From contig CM055874.1 of assembly GCA_029582165.1 (NCBI GenBank), positions 46,244,769 through 46,308,768 of the forward strand: a stretch of 64,000 bases of DNA. Direction: 5' to 3'. The position numbers were made by a program, and so were the translations under genes. This stretch comes from Portulaca oleracea (Eukaryota > Streptophyta > Magnoliopsida > Caryophyllales > Portulacaceae). Within the stretch, counting starts at the first letter, position 1. Every line of letters begins with the position of its first letter. The notes below the pieces were generated by a model. It was given only the letters and a program-made list of their open reading frames with translations, was not told the origin of the DNA and made no database searches. Of this stretch, positions 21,279 through 33,126 are shown piece by piece.

Positions 21279-23215
21279 GGAGGACTATATGACCAAGAGC
21301 CGGGGGTGGGGGGGGGGAGTAGCAGGCAGCAGCTTGGGTGGGCATACAGTCAAGGTGGAAAGGGGTGGAGACACTTGGAAATTGGGTCGTTTAGGTTGAG
21401 TTTGGGTTTGAACCATTTGGGTTAGTTCAATTCGGTAAACTAGTTTCAGGTTGAGCATCGTTCGGATTGGGTTATCATTAGGTTTGATTGATTTCTTATC
21501 GCTTTAAATTTTAACAGATAAGATTACCTTTAAAATATGAACTTTAGCGAATGGTAATTTTGAATCAAGCAAGTCGGGTTAAGTTACTTCAGGTTTGCTC
21601 GATTTTGGATTAATTATTTTTATAACATTTAGGTTTGGGTCGGCAGCTAAGTCGAGTTTGAGTAGATCATTTGAGTTGGGTCAATTTTGTTAGTTCTATG
21701 GCAGAGGCACGGATGGATGATCTATGACAAACTGTCTAGGTAGGGAAAAAAAGAGGTTTTTTTTCACGAGACCACGCCACTTTGATGTCTAATCCATTTT
21801 TTTTAAGGAAGAAGCCTGAAGTAGCTGTAGGACTTTAACCTTTTGATGAAACATCTTAAGTATATATGTATATAATGGATTGTTAGAGTCTGCTCCATAT
21901 ACGACTTTTGTTTTTCATTATCGAAAATATAAACATCTTGACGCCATCTTGCATTTCTTCTAAATCACTAATAAAGCTAAATGTAAGTATATTTAAATCA
22001 TTCTAAAGTTATGTTTCATTGTTTTCAGGGTTACTACAACTTATAAACAATTTAAAAATAATTACTTATTTATATTTAATTCATAAATATAAAACTATGT
22101 ATAAAATGTGTATTTTCAACTATGATTGATAAAATTAAGCTATTATTATATTTTTTGACCTAACTAATAAGTATTATATTATTATAATTGATAAATATAT
22201 ATAATTATTAAAAAAATATTAATAAAAGTTATAAAAATGTGAAATATGAACAATTCAGGATGGTTGAGAACCATTTTGAGTCAAGATGGTTATTATGGTT
22301 CATTTATTATATCTTAAACGAATGTCATCCCATATGAATAGGGTGATGTCGTAATTAGCCTAGGTTCGTGAAGATTAGACTGGTCAAAAGTTTCTCTTAT
22401 TCGATAATCCACCCTATACATGCTTGAAATTTCTAAGTTATGAACAAAGTTAAATTAAATTGAACTTGAAAAGCCCGTAAATTAGGTCGTCAAACCTGAC
22501 CCTCCCATTAATAAGTATTAAAGTACAAGTGTAATTCAATCATATATTATTTCTTTGTTTTAAGACAAAATATTTATAATAGTCAATCGCCACGAGAATA
22601 TAGTCATATATTTAGTATATATTAAACAAATTAGAGTATTATAGAGACAATTTTTTCATAGAAAATCGAAAAACAAATCATGATCATAACCCGTTAACAC
22701 ATGCCCTTATTTACCTAAACATAAAATATGTCTTACCATTATTTATCTGAATCCGATATTCACACCGTATTTGATCCACTCACCAAAATTGATGGATTTA
22801 GTAAAAATGCAATGTTAGGTGCTCCATTTCCATTGAAGTTGAATCTAAATATGTGCTCAAGAGATAGCTATTGATACTTTTGTTATGGATCGGTGGATTC
22901 TCAAGAAGACAAGAGTCATAGTACATGTTTCCTTTGACTACTCGGATCCAATCAATAGGCCGAAGGTTGGATCTACATTAAATTTCATCGAAATCGTGGT
23001 ATCCATCATCTTGAGGAGAATTTTGGTTTCAAATCTCAAAGGAATAAATACTCCAAAATTTTACTTTTGGTTTTTCACAATCCAAAGAAACTATATCATT
23101 TTCACCTATCATATTATGAGTTCACTAAATTTTTTTGAAGCTCATTCAAATTTGATTAATGGCCTATCTTTTCTTTATGGATGAGATTAAGCAAAGTAGC
23201 TCGCTAGAACAAATT
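21279..23215. other. Intergenic with dispersed repeats, no gene seen
   Basis: A G-rich run at 21300-21318 could form a quadruplex. 21380-21705 carries repeated GGGT/GGTTGAG words (hAT-type sub-terminal text) related to 16600-16770. 21955-22260 matches 18230-18550. 22260-23215 shows no structure I can name. Confidence 0.4.
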
Positions 23216-23228
23216 CTAGTTATACTTT

Positions 23229-24330
23229 GTTGGAACTCTCAATGTCCTTGACAGGTTCAAGCTAGGGACTATGACAAGCTTAATTGGTTTTGAGTTAAAA
23301 TTCAAAATCCTGATCCGGAAATGAATAGCAAACATCAAGATTCAATCCCAAGGATTAACAACTAAACTAGGGTTTAGGGAAACCCAACATTAGAACTCAT
23401 AAGCATTCACCATTTTAGGGTTTAATTTAAGGCAAGAACAACAACAAGATATGAACAAGGATAAAAAATCTCACCACCTTGAACTAGGACCTTTCATGGA
23501 TGTATAAAGGAGAACTAGCAACACCCAAAGAGAGACCCAAAGAACTCACCAAGATTTGTGTTAAAGAAAACACCACAACCTCTAAAGAGAACACTCCATT
23601 AGCACCACCATTGAAATGAATAAAGCAAGAATGGACATTCTAAGGGAGAGTTTTCAAATATCCAAGAAGAATTCATCTTTAAAGTGTTTAGTATTCAATC
23701 AAAATATTTAAGTATTGTTCAATTGAGAGCCAATAAAATATAAGGGGGTGGGGAGAAAGAGAACCTGCCGAAAACTAAGAAAAAACACATGACGAGGTTA
23801 GGCACGACTGGCGTCTGCTGAGGCGCAACCAACGCCTAACCTAGAGAGGTGGGACGAGATGAAAAGGTAAGGCGCAACTGGCACCAACCTGGCACAACCA
23901 GTGCCTAAGTGCGTAGCCAGCGCTATGGGGGCGTACCCACACCTGCTGATTTTTACTGACTTTAAACGTGCATAACTTCTTTATTTTAACTCTGATTTGG
24001 GCATATAATATATCGACGGAAAGCTCACAATGTGTAATATAAGCTCATCAAATTTAGTGATCATCGAAGTTGTATTGAAGGAGTTATAATCAAAAGAGTG
24101 AAGGTATGTATTTTCTCATGCCCAATTTTGCCCACTTTCTTCAACTTTGCTCCTCCAACTTCGCCTTGGCCCCATATTAGCTTCTTTCTAGCCTTCCTAA
24201 ACGGTCGATTTGAGACACAAAAAGTGACCGAACTCGATTCGGGAAAAAAATGAGATTCTGACCCCTCCGTTGTTATTATCTCCAATGTGAGGGACCCCTA
24301 GGAATTATTAGTGTCAATCACATAGACATT
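23229..24330 (-). mobile_element. LTR-retrotransposon fragment with GC-rich words
   Basis: On the - strand the text reads like plant LTR/leader sequence (AGCTTTCCGTCGATATATTA, then GAGTTAAAATAAAGAAGTTA). 23790-23960 holds a patch of GGCGCAACTGGC / GGCACAACCAGTGCC words in AT-rich DNA, like the LTR at 20545. TGTTGGAACTC at 23229 may be one edge. The other edge and target duplication are not found. GTCAATCACATAGACATTAT is tandemly repeated near 24313-24355. Confidence 0.45.
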
Positions 24331-24379
24331 ATGGTCAATCACATAGACATTATCTAGACGAGACCCTTCTAGGATTACT

Positions 24380-25689
24380 TTATGAGACTCAAACTTTTCA
24401 ACTATGCCCATTTTGTTTTATCAAAGCAGACACAGTTGTCCTTGTCACAGAATTGTGAGATATTGAGCAAATTGTATTCAAGAGTTACCTCATCAGATTC
24501 ATCATCACTTGAATCTAGTAACTCATCGTCATTGGATTTGGTTTTTTCTATGAGACATAGGTTTGCAATTTCTTCATTGTCACTTTCACTTTCGCTACAG
24601 TCTTTGTCACTCCAAGCAACTATCATGGCTCTTCTGCTTGGTGTTTTCATCATGGACCTTCTTTCTGTCTTTGTTTTTCCTTCCTTATGGGCAATCCTTG
24701 ATCATGTGATCTAGTTCACCACAACCACAGCAGTTACATGAGTTAGGGTCACCTTTAGAGGGAGACTTACATTTCTGGCTGATTTTTCTAGGTAAGGAAT
24801 CTTTCATGTATACTCTGAAGTTTGAGATTTTCATTAATAGTCTCTTGAACCCTCGAGCTAGCATGCCATTGTCTCTTCATCATCTTGATCAGAGTCACAG
24901 TTGACGTCCTTAGTAGCTTTTCAAGCCACTCCCTTCTTTTCTTCGAATTCTTCATGGAGATGGATCTCGTGCATAAGGAGTTTTCCTACGAGGTCATCAA
25001 GGTGTAGTATCTTCAGGTCTTGAGCTTCTTCTATGGTTGTTACCTTGGGTCTCCATTTCCTCTTAGGTAGACACCTGAAGATTTTTCTTACTTTTTCTGC
25101 ATTGGAGTAAGTTTTGACCAGAGATTTTAGATTGTTTGATGATGTTGGTGAATCACGTGTACATGTCCTTGATAGATTTGTTTTCTTCCATTTTGAAAGA
25201 TGCGTAGTGTTGTACCAACATATCAATCTTGGTTTCTCGCACCTGACTTGTTCCTTCATAGGTATTTAAAAGTGTATCCTACACTTGTTTAGATTTATCA
25301 CACGTAGAAACTTTTTCAGTAGAGTTCAAACTACAAAAAAAGGATGTTTAAGGCTTTGTTATCCTTCCTTATTTGCTCAGCTTCTACTGGTGTATATTTT
25401 GATTTGTCTTTGGGAACCACTTTTGTCTTCAATCATTATCTATATTAGCATCGGAAAATCTCTATTTTCAATGATTGTCCAAAGATCATCATCTTGATCT
25501 TTCATCAAGATTTGCATTAGTCGTTTCCACTGCCTAAAGTTGGAGCATGTGGACAGAGGTGGTGTTGTGAAGGAAAGTCCTAGGCCGATGTCGGAGCCTT
25601 TGATGCCAGCCATGATCTTTGATGTCAGCCATGATCTTTGCCAACGCACGGTTAGTCTCTTGTGAGGGTGGACACATACTCTAATACCA
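24380..25689 (-). pseudogene. Sirevirus-like copia gag remnant with primer-binding site
   Basis: Reading on the - strand, TGGTATTAGAGT (25689-25678) is two C-to-T changes from the Met-tRNA primer site and directly follows the LTR end. The gag start then reads GLGLSFTTPPL...NFRQWKRLMQ and DDDLWTIIEN. Further on is a UBN2-type gag core (NAEKVRKIFRCLP, TTIEEAQDL, LVGKLLMHE). A CCHC zinc knuckle (C-CG-C-GELD-H-MIKD-C, about 24730-24690) and the acidic Sirevirus tail (CDKDNCVCF) follow. Frames shift several times and pol is absent, so it is a dead 5' fragment on the - strand. Confidence 0.85.
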
Positions 25690-26022
25690 ATTGAAAGAAC
25701 CCTGTGGGGGGGGGGGGGGAGGGGTTGAATAGGGCTATAAAAAATTATGCATAACTCAAACTAAGGACATTACATTGATAACATTAAATTTCATCAAGGT
25801 GGTTAGACAGTAATGAAAACAATAAGTTTTAATGATATAGTTGAAGGAAGTTAAAGAAGATAAAGATTACAACAAGTTTTTCACTACCCAAGTCCCAACA
25901 CACTTGGTCAATTACAACGCTTGTCAACATACCAACCACGTTGGTCAAGCATTTCCTCATAGAGAACCTACAACCTTTCTCTATTACTACTCACTCACCA
26001 AGCTACCGTTGGCTACAATTCT

Positions 26023-27152
26023 GGAGTGCTTGGATCAGATAAAAATGCCCTAAAAACTTTTTGATTTAGTAAAAAATGCCATTAAAGTTTTAAAACACTC
26101 GAAACTACCATTCAACTTTCCATTATGATAAAAAAAAATATGGGTTTTTGGTTTTTGGACCCCGAACATTGGGGGTATTTATTTTCTGGACCCTCATATT
26201 TCAAAGTTTATATCTTATACTTTGTGGACCCAGAAAATGTGGCCCAAAGTTATGTTTGACTCCGGTGATGACCTAATGGTTGCCTAAACTTCCCGATATG
26301 GCCTTTTATCATTTTTTCCTTCTTTTGACTGTTGTTTTGAAATTGGCCAGACTTTGACAGCTTATGGTGTGTAAAATTCATGGGTAAAAAACAGAGGGTA
26401 AAAATTAAATTTTGGTAACTTTTGGTAAATTTTGGTAACTTTTTTGGCAAATTTATGCTCATATGGGGGTTCGAAATCGTGCAAGAAGAAGAAGAAGAAG
26501 TTGCGGCTAGAAAAATTTCGAAAGAAAATTTTTTTGATAATGGCTTTGAAATATGGGGGTCCACATTGTTGCCGGAGACAAAGTATAGGGTCCATATTGT
26601 TGCGGGAGATAGAGTATAGGGTCCAAAATATTAACTTTGAAATATGGGGGTCCAGAAAATAAATACCGCCAAAGTTCGGGGTCCAAAAAGCAAAAACCCT
26701 AAAAAATACTCCTCTAACTTATAATTAACCTGCTATAGTAGGTAAACTCCTAGAAATATACACCTCCTTTCAACCTCTCGGGCACCGTCCATCACACCCC
26801 CCGCTCTTTACTTCGCCAGTTTTCCGTTTTAGGATTTAGGGTTTTGTTGTGGATATGAGTCTTTTGTTTCAAGAGGCTTGAGGAAGAAGAAGGGGTGGAA
26901 GTTGAGAGAGTAGGGAGTGGAGGGAACTGAGGAACATTACGATTTCCCATTTTCTTTTTTCAGTTTTTTGTTTCAAATCTTTTCAAATAAATTTCAATAA
27001 GTTACTGGTTGTAGCGTCAAAAGAAGATGAAACAAGCTTGATGGGTATTTTTTATCATAGTAGAAATTTGAACGACAATTTTGAGTGTTTTAAAACTCCA
27101 GTTACATTTTTTTCTAAATCGGAAAGTTTAAGAGCATTTTAATCCAAACACT
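26023..27152. mobile_element. Mutator-like element, AAATGCC family (1.13 kb)
   Basis: TIRs of about 110 bp start GGAGTGCTTGGAT (left) and GAGTGTTTGGAT (right, inverted). CTACAATTCT flanks both ends (26013-26022 and 27153-27162, within one base). AAATGCC words followed by A/T-rich ACTTT start at element positions 21 and 52, with a weaker one near 81. A second MITE (26140-26706) is nested just inside the left TIR. No transposase is seen. The remaining ~340-bp core is CT/GA-rich and non-coding. Confidence 0.8.
26140..26706. mobile_element. Nested foldback MITE, TTTTTGGACCCC family
   Basis: Left arm GGGTTTTTGGTTTTTGGACC and its inverted counterpart at the right (GGTCCAAAAAGCAAAAACCC), ~110-bp TIRs. 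GGACCC words start at positions 17, 48 and 86 of the left arm. AAAAAATA-type sequence flanks both ends, so the exact duplication is ambiguous. It lies inside the element 26023-27152, itself inside an LTR: three layers of insertion. Confidence 0.75.
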
Positions 27153-27162
27153 CTACAATTCT

Positions 27163-27980
27163 CACCAGAACTCATAATTGGCTACAAATATCACCAATGC
27201 TCTCGATTGACTACAACTTAGAGACTTAGTGATTAATTCCCAAATTCACCTACAAGATTTCACAAAATACTTTTTTAGAATGCTCGGATCTTCTTTCAAA
27301 ATCTATGTTTTTTTTTTCTTCGCATGCTAAGCCCTTTTTATATGCTAGCTTAAGGATGTCCCTTCTTCTGATTATCAGTGTAATTTCGACTTCCTTGATT
27401 TTCAGTTGTCATTTCTTTCTTCCACCATTTGTATGATTTCTTTCCATTTACATTGATTCCTTCCAACAATAGGAGATACTCGATTTTCTGTAAGGATCAA
27501 ACACATATCAATAAACAAAATTATACTTCGACCCAAATTAGGAAATAAAGAAATTAAAGAAAAGAGTGCTCCTTTTCCAATTTTTAGAGATGTTGATCCA
27601 TGAATCGTGCTAATTTTGGCAACATCAACCGCAAGAAGTTTGATAAAAGGAATTTCGACTTTCATATCAAAACTCCATTTTTGTATTACGAATATTCTTG
27701 ATAACCGTATGATCAACTCCCTTGATTGATCTTCATCAACGTTCTCGGACTTGCAAGGAGGGAGGTTACTAATTGTACCTAATTAATTCATCAATGTTGA
27801 TCAACACTAATCCATACTTTTCAGTACTGATCAGCACTCATTGGTACTAATCAACACTCATCAGTACTAATCATTGCTCATCAACAATGAATTACCTATC
27901 ATAAATAGAAAAGAACAAGTCAACTATGTATCTGGTACTTTTAGCTAACTATGTGACAATGTAAGCTAGTACTTGCACAG
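27163..27980. other. Remainder of the LTR and short intergenic stretch
   Basis: LTR-like text to about 27780. Near 27785-27890 a CATCAGTACTRATCA-type word repeats several times (TTGATCAACACTAATC, GTACTGATCAGCACTCATTG, GTACTAATCAACACTCATCA). No gene seen. Confidence 0.4.
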
Positions 27981-28284
27981 AAAAGTTTGCATATACCCCT
28001 TCAGATTTATGACATTTATAAATCCAACCCTGACAATTTTAATTCAATATTTACTCACCCTAAGCTTTTGAACCAATGTCATTTAACTACTTTTTCAGTG
28101 AATTTAACAACTTTTTCGGTAAACGTGTGATTTGTGATGAAATTTATTCGTAGAAATGATGATAATTTTAACAAAAAAATTTCATCACATATCATACATT
28201 CGCCAACAATATCAACTCAAAAATATCAGAGTTTCATTTATAAATGTCATAAATCTGAAGGGGATGAGATATATATAAATTTTC
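27981..28284. mobile_element. Foldback MITE upstream of gene B
   Basis: Arms of about 60 bp: left ATACCCCTTCAGATTTATGA and, inverted at the right, TCATAAATCTGAAGGGGAT-type sequence. A diverged relative is at 16310-16550. No target duplication is clear. It ends about 300 bp upstream of the TATA box of gene B. Confidence 0.65.
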
Positions 28285-28582
28285 CTATTTACATATGCCT
28301 AACTTTTAAAACTTAATTAAATTGACCCCTTGGTACGAAACCCAAGTTAAGTTCATCACCCCGTTTGTGTTCTTGTCAATTTTAGTTACAACTCTTCTGT
28401 GTCCATCTAAAAAGTATCATAAAGATAAGTATAACTATTGTCAAAATTTAAAGGCAAAGTTTACATTACTGTAGGCCCTTACAGCTACAAACTCAATTTT
28501 AGTGATGTTAGGTACGTAATAGTGTGTGTACATGGCTTCAACTTGACATCCTACATGCATGTTAGGTTGTATAGATTTCTCC

Positions 28583-28590
28583 TATAAATA
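28583..28590 (+). promoter_or_regulatory. TATA box and RY element of gene B
   Basis: TATAAATA, 74 bp upstream of the ATG. An RY-type CATGCATG lies about 30 bp further upstream (near 28554). The same pair occurs in gene C. Confidence 0.75.
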
Positions 28591-28663
28591 AGACGCCCTA
28601 AATCCCACAATTTCCACCACCCCAAAACAAAGAATCAAGAAATACAAGATACATACATACAAG

Positions 28664-29167
28664 ATGGGAGGCAAGACTACTACTAGAGCATTGAGCTCCC
28701 TGGCGATGCTGGTGGCGGTCATGGTGGTGACGACCTCCCAAACAGCCTACGGTCAGGTCAGCACGGCGGTGGTGCCTACTTTGAGAAATGTGAGTACATT
28801 AACCGTGAATGCGAGTCTGGCATGCACCGCCCCCGGGGGCACACCCTCCCAGGGCATCCCAGTCACTCTAGTGATCATCGTGAACGGAGCTCTGGTTCCC
28901 CTCGGGACAACAGTCACCAACGCCCTTGGGCTTGCCTTCTTTATTGTCAATGACCTACTTAGCTTGCTAGGCAACGCCCTTTCCCTTGACGTCAACCTCC
29001 TCCCATTATTGAGTGTTCAAGTATCAAACCAAAGCGGGGCCATTTCCACCACACTTTGCCCGGCTTTGATACCAGTTGTCCCTGGGGTGACTGGCGTCCT
29101 CTCTGGCACCCTTGAGCTCGTCCAGGTCATAGGCGGAAATCTCTTCGCCGACCTCCTTACTCGCTAA
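28664..29167 (+). CDS. Phylloplanin-like small secreted protein (copy B)
   Basis: Intronless, 167 aa. Signal peptide 1-30 (core SSLAMLVAVMVVTT, cleavage likely after YG), then TLRNVSTLTVNASLACTAP, a GTPSQGIPV loop, hydrophobic strands (TLVIIVNG, LGLAFFIVN), LLSVQVSNQSG and a second Cys in TTLCP. C54 and C132 are the only cysteines, and sequons sit at N42, N49 and N122. The closest relative in the window is copy C (first 17 residues identical; SVQVSNQSGAISTTLCP identical); A is more distant. By family pattern this is a secreted, glycosylated surface protein of the phylloplanin / Ole e 1-like type; antimicrobial function is inference. Codons are GC-richer than the surroundings, as expected for an expressed gene. 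Confidence 0.75.
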   Translation: MGGKTTTRALSSLAMLVAVMVVTTSQTAYGQVSTAVVPTLRNVSTLTVNASLACTAPGGTPSQGIPVTLVIIVNGALVPLGTTVTNALGLAFFIVNDLLSLLGNALSLDVNLLPLLSVQVSNQSGAISTTLCPALIPVVPGVTGVLSGTLELVQVIGGNLFADLLTR

Positions 29168-29292
29168 TGCAACCACCACCATGCTCCATGCATGCACCAT
29201 GCTAATACTGGAGAATATATATATAAAACATACGGAATAACACAAGGGTGTCTCTTTCTTCTTCTTTTTTTTTTTTCGTTTTTAATATCCAG

Positions 29293-29298
29293 AATAAA
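29293..29298 (+). terminator. Poly(A) signal of gene B
   Basis: AATAAA 126 bp after the stop, in CAGAATAAAAC, conserved at 37574 in copy C. Confidence 0.45.
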
Positions 29299-30069
29299 AC
29301 AACGAAACTGTCGTCCTTATTATATATAGTGCTACAATTCGCATGATATTATATACGCATGTATGTATTGGAGTTTTTATGTTGTTGGATATTATGATAT
29401 CAATATGTATTCTCTGTACTCTTTGTTTTCTTTGTATATTTAGATTTCTCTCCCAATTTACATTGAAGTTTAGGACTAAATTTAAAACTGATATTGAAGC
29501 TATAATTCACATCTTTTATTTATATCAGAGTTACTTAGACCCCTAAGTACCATACGGTTCCTTCCATGGTTCCTTCGAGTAGCCCAAGACTCTAGATCTA
29601 GGGATAAATTACAAAGGGAATGATAGATAAGATGACCGTGACAAAATTTTTGTCCATAAGCATAACCATTGCATGAGGAAGGGACATGTGAATAGGAAAT
29701 AATAATCAAACATAAACTAAATTGCAAATGAAATAAGAGCTAGAGTTTGAGTTGTTTTCGTTCCGCGAGCCTTAAGTTCAAAAAATAAACATTAAAAACC
29801 AAAATTCTAGAAAATAAATGTCCATATATATATTAAAAGGTCCAAAATATAAAAGAATAAAAACATGTAATGTGATGTATTAATTGTAATTTACACTCTA
29901 CATAAATTGCCAAGTTGTAAGTTCCTCTCTTTTGCTTTGGCTTGCACGTGCTTTTAGCATTCCTATTCTTATCATTTACTTGTCGAAAATGAAAAATATT
30001 TTGGGCCAAAAATATCTTAAGTGACTTGCCTTTGTATAAAACCTATATATTTGTAAATTAAATTGAAAA

Positions 30070-30249
30070 TGTTGGGATTCACCCATGAGTAAAAATGTCT
30101 CACATCGGGAAAGTAAAGAAAAAGAACATGATATCTAAGTCAAGTGGGCTACTCCTCTTAAAATCAATTGGTTTTAAGATGGAACCTCACTTAACTTATG
30201 TACCATAGACCTTGGTTGAAGTGGGCTCCCGCCTTAGATCTCTCCAACA
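30070..30249 (+). mobile_element. TRIM solo LTR with GAAAA target duplication
   Basis: 180 bp, TGTTGGGATTCACCC...TCTCCAACA, same family as the TRIM at 14898-15589. GAAAA is duplicated on both sides (30065-30069 and 30250-30254). The paralogous site after gene A (20389-20393) has the single uninterrupted GAAAA, an empty site that confirms the boundaries. Confidence 0.95.
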
Positions 30250-31250
30250 GAAAAAAAAATACATGATTGTCTTTTATAACTATAATAATAAATATAAATG
30301 GTATAAAATCACATTTTTATCTATATTTTTTAAAATTTACAAAAAAAAGATCTAAAATATGCGTGATGGATAGGGTTCATTTGTTAGGGTGTCAATTTTA
30401 ATTGTTGGCATAACCAACACATCCAAGCATCTTTTAATTGACAATTAATAATAATTGTAAAAAAAATGGAATTGAAAATTATAACAACAATAATTTCATA
30501 TGGAGCAAGACAGTAGTGTCTTGTCCCAAGACACGTATCATCACTCCTTAGTTTAAAAAAGGTGTTGTTGTAGGTCTCGGGGAAGACATAATTTTAATTT
30601 GGTGTCTTATTTTTTATGAAAATAATATTTATAATTATTTTTGATACTGAATTTTTTTATTGGTGTTACGCCAACAATTACAAATGACACCCTAATCGAA
30701 TGAACTTCAATCGTTAGCCATATTTTAGGTACTTTTTTATAAACTTAAAAGATTATGGTTGAAAGTAATATTTAGTACAATTTATAAGTGGTATTATACA
30801 TAGGTGTAGAAGTCAATAATATTATTTGTTTTTCAATATATGGTTTTTATAATAAGACAAAATATTTAAGATATGTCTTGTTTCAAATCGCATATCATTT
30901 TCCTTTGTTTATAAAATATACATTGACATAAATTAATTATCTTAAAATTTATTCAGGAGTCTACTCTTTCTCCCCCTTTCGCAAATCCAATATACTTCGA
31001 AGAATAGCAGAACTTATGCTTACAAGATACTCTTGTTAAATGTATTAGCTTAATGTAAGAATTAGTACAAATTTCATTGTTCTACGTTAATTTTAAAAGA
31101 CAAAAAAAAAAAAAAAGAAAGAAAAGCATAGCTTGGCACAATGTAGTAATTAAACAAGCTGGCTGGCTAGTAGTAGCATTTGAACATGTATACACTTATT
31201 TAGGTCAGGGCTGAACCTAGCCCATGCATAAATTCAAACAATTGTGTCCA

Positions 31251-33126
31251 CTGAATTAATTAAGTTATGAATGAATGTCAAACAAGTATTCCTCCATCTT
31301 CGTCTATTCCATAACCGGAACAGAGGTAAACATAAATAGGGGTACATATTACACAACAATTTTGAATCCGAAGATAGATTTCAAGAAATGACAGATCTAT
31401 TCACTCTCTCAATTCTATTTATTTCTTTTTATTTGTCGATTTTATAATTTCAATGATTAGAATATTCATATTATCCTTAATTAATAAATAAAATTTTTAT
31501 TTTACCTTTTGATATTCGCCTTTATTTATCTGTTAGATTGAAATTTGTGTTAGACTAAAATGGTAGAAAGAAGAAGGGTATACTTGTCCATGTATAATTC
31601 TTTTACTCCATTGGTCATTGATTTTGTAAAATTAATTACCATGATACTTATAAAGGGACCGAAAAATATTTTTCATTTTGTAGAAACCTCATGGCAACTA
31701 TGGTGAACAATGAAGCCAATGCAGATAAATTAATTAAGGAAATTAACATAGCAAGGTTGATGCTTGATCGTTCTGCGAGGGAAATGGATTTCTAGTCTAA
31801 CCAATACCTCATTGCACGTCGGCAAGGTTCTCGTCGTCCTCCAATAACTTGACAAATTGATTCAGTAAGATCAAATCACACAAACTCTTTATTGCCAGAA
31901 ATGAGCTCCTCCTCATCCTCGTGTAAACTACGTCAATGTAACCAGACATCCTAAGCTTATCTATTTTGTGGCTTGTTAAAAAGTCTGCTTTCATAATACT
32001 TTTTGCATAGTCCGTATGGACCGTATCATATATTTAATTAATGGAAGCTGTTAAGCGTCTTCCCCCAAGACAGATTTTTCTGTCTTTCTATGTGAGTCAG
32101 CAGAGCTGATTGTACCAATACAGGGATTAAGTTATAAATAAAGAAAAGTTGTGAAAATGGAGAAGTGTGTAAATAAGTATTATTTTTGTTTTTTCAGTTT
32201 TTTGCTTTTTATTGGATAGCACTATGGCGTGGGTATTACTGGACGATAGTTGTTCTATTTTTGCTTTTTAAATATGTATTTATTTATTTTTTAATGGACA
32301 AAAATGTATATTATTAAGTTGTAGTTTTTTTCAAAAAGTTGTAGTTAGTTTTGGAAAATATTTATATTAATTTATTTTCTAACTTTGAATATTTTTTGCT
32401 TAAAAGTTTTCAAATTTTTATAGAAATAAATTTTGGTGCATGTTGAATTTTACTTTTTTACAACGTAAGAAAATATATACAATATTTCTCAAAATATTTT
32501 GAAATTTATTACTTCTCAAATAATAATAATAACATATTAAAAAACTTTCATATTTAATTTTCATATTTTTAGAAATTTTGTTTCCTAAGTTTATTCATAA
32601 ACTTAATATTATAGAAAATTAGAAACATGTAAATAATTTTTGACAAAAATAATTTTATTTATTTTATAAATTTAAAAATATAAAAAATAATTTCTCTTTT
32701 TTTAAAAAATTTAATTATTCTCACAAAATACAAAAATATAAGTACATTTCAGATAACAATCTCCTTTATTTGATTTGTCATTTTCTTTTCTATTTTTACT
32801 CAAAAATTAAATATTATAGTAAATTAAAAAACATGTAAAAAACTTTCAAATAAAATAATTATACAAATGACCCTTTTTAAAGTTATTTTTAAACTACTCC
32901 TAAACTTTCTTCTTATTACAAAATATGACCCAATGATGTGGAAAATTTATTTTGAAAATTTGATTTAATTAATCTATATGGCATGGGTAAGACACAAAAA
33001 TTGTGTCTTCTCCAAGACATTTATCATTTCTCTTAATTATATATTCATATCCACTCTAACGACTAACGAGGAGATTAAGCCCGTATAAATTGGTTGGTCA
33101 CGATCATTGCCCCAAACATTTTTTTG
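31251..33126. other. Intergenic, AT-rich, no gene seen
   Basis: Long AT-rich stretch with no coding signal. The end (33050-33126, CTAACGACTAACGAGGAGATTAAGC) matches 38613-38640 plus 41764-41800, so copy B of the duplication extends here. CGTATAAAT at 33082-33090 is the uninterrupted site of the 3.1-kb insertion in copy C. Confidence 0.5.

Larger units (their letters stand above)
25690..27780 (-). mobile_element. Sirevirus-like LTR (- strand) split by nested MITEs
   Basis: On the - strand it ends CCCTATTCAACCCCTCC...AGGGTTCTTTCA next to the primer site, matching the solo LTR end at 14316. The outer start, near 27780, is not resolved. Text near 27720 (TTGATTGATCTTCATCAACG) recurs at 33157. The Mutator-like element 26023-27152 interrupts it, with flanking target words that rejoin cleanly. 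Confidence 0.65.
28316..31250 (+). repeat. Duplicated block, copy B (promoter, gene and downstream)
   Basis: From CCCCTTGGTACGAAACCCAA through the gene to CCTAGCCCATGCATAAATTC near 31240, the sequence parallels 36570-38396. Proximal promoters and coding regions are highly similar. Downstream parts differ by insertions, including the TRIM solo LTR here and an LTR-like piece in copy C. Confidence 0.8.
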
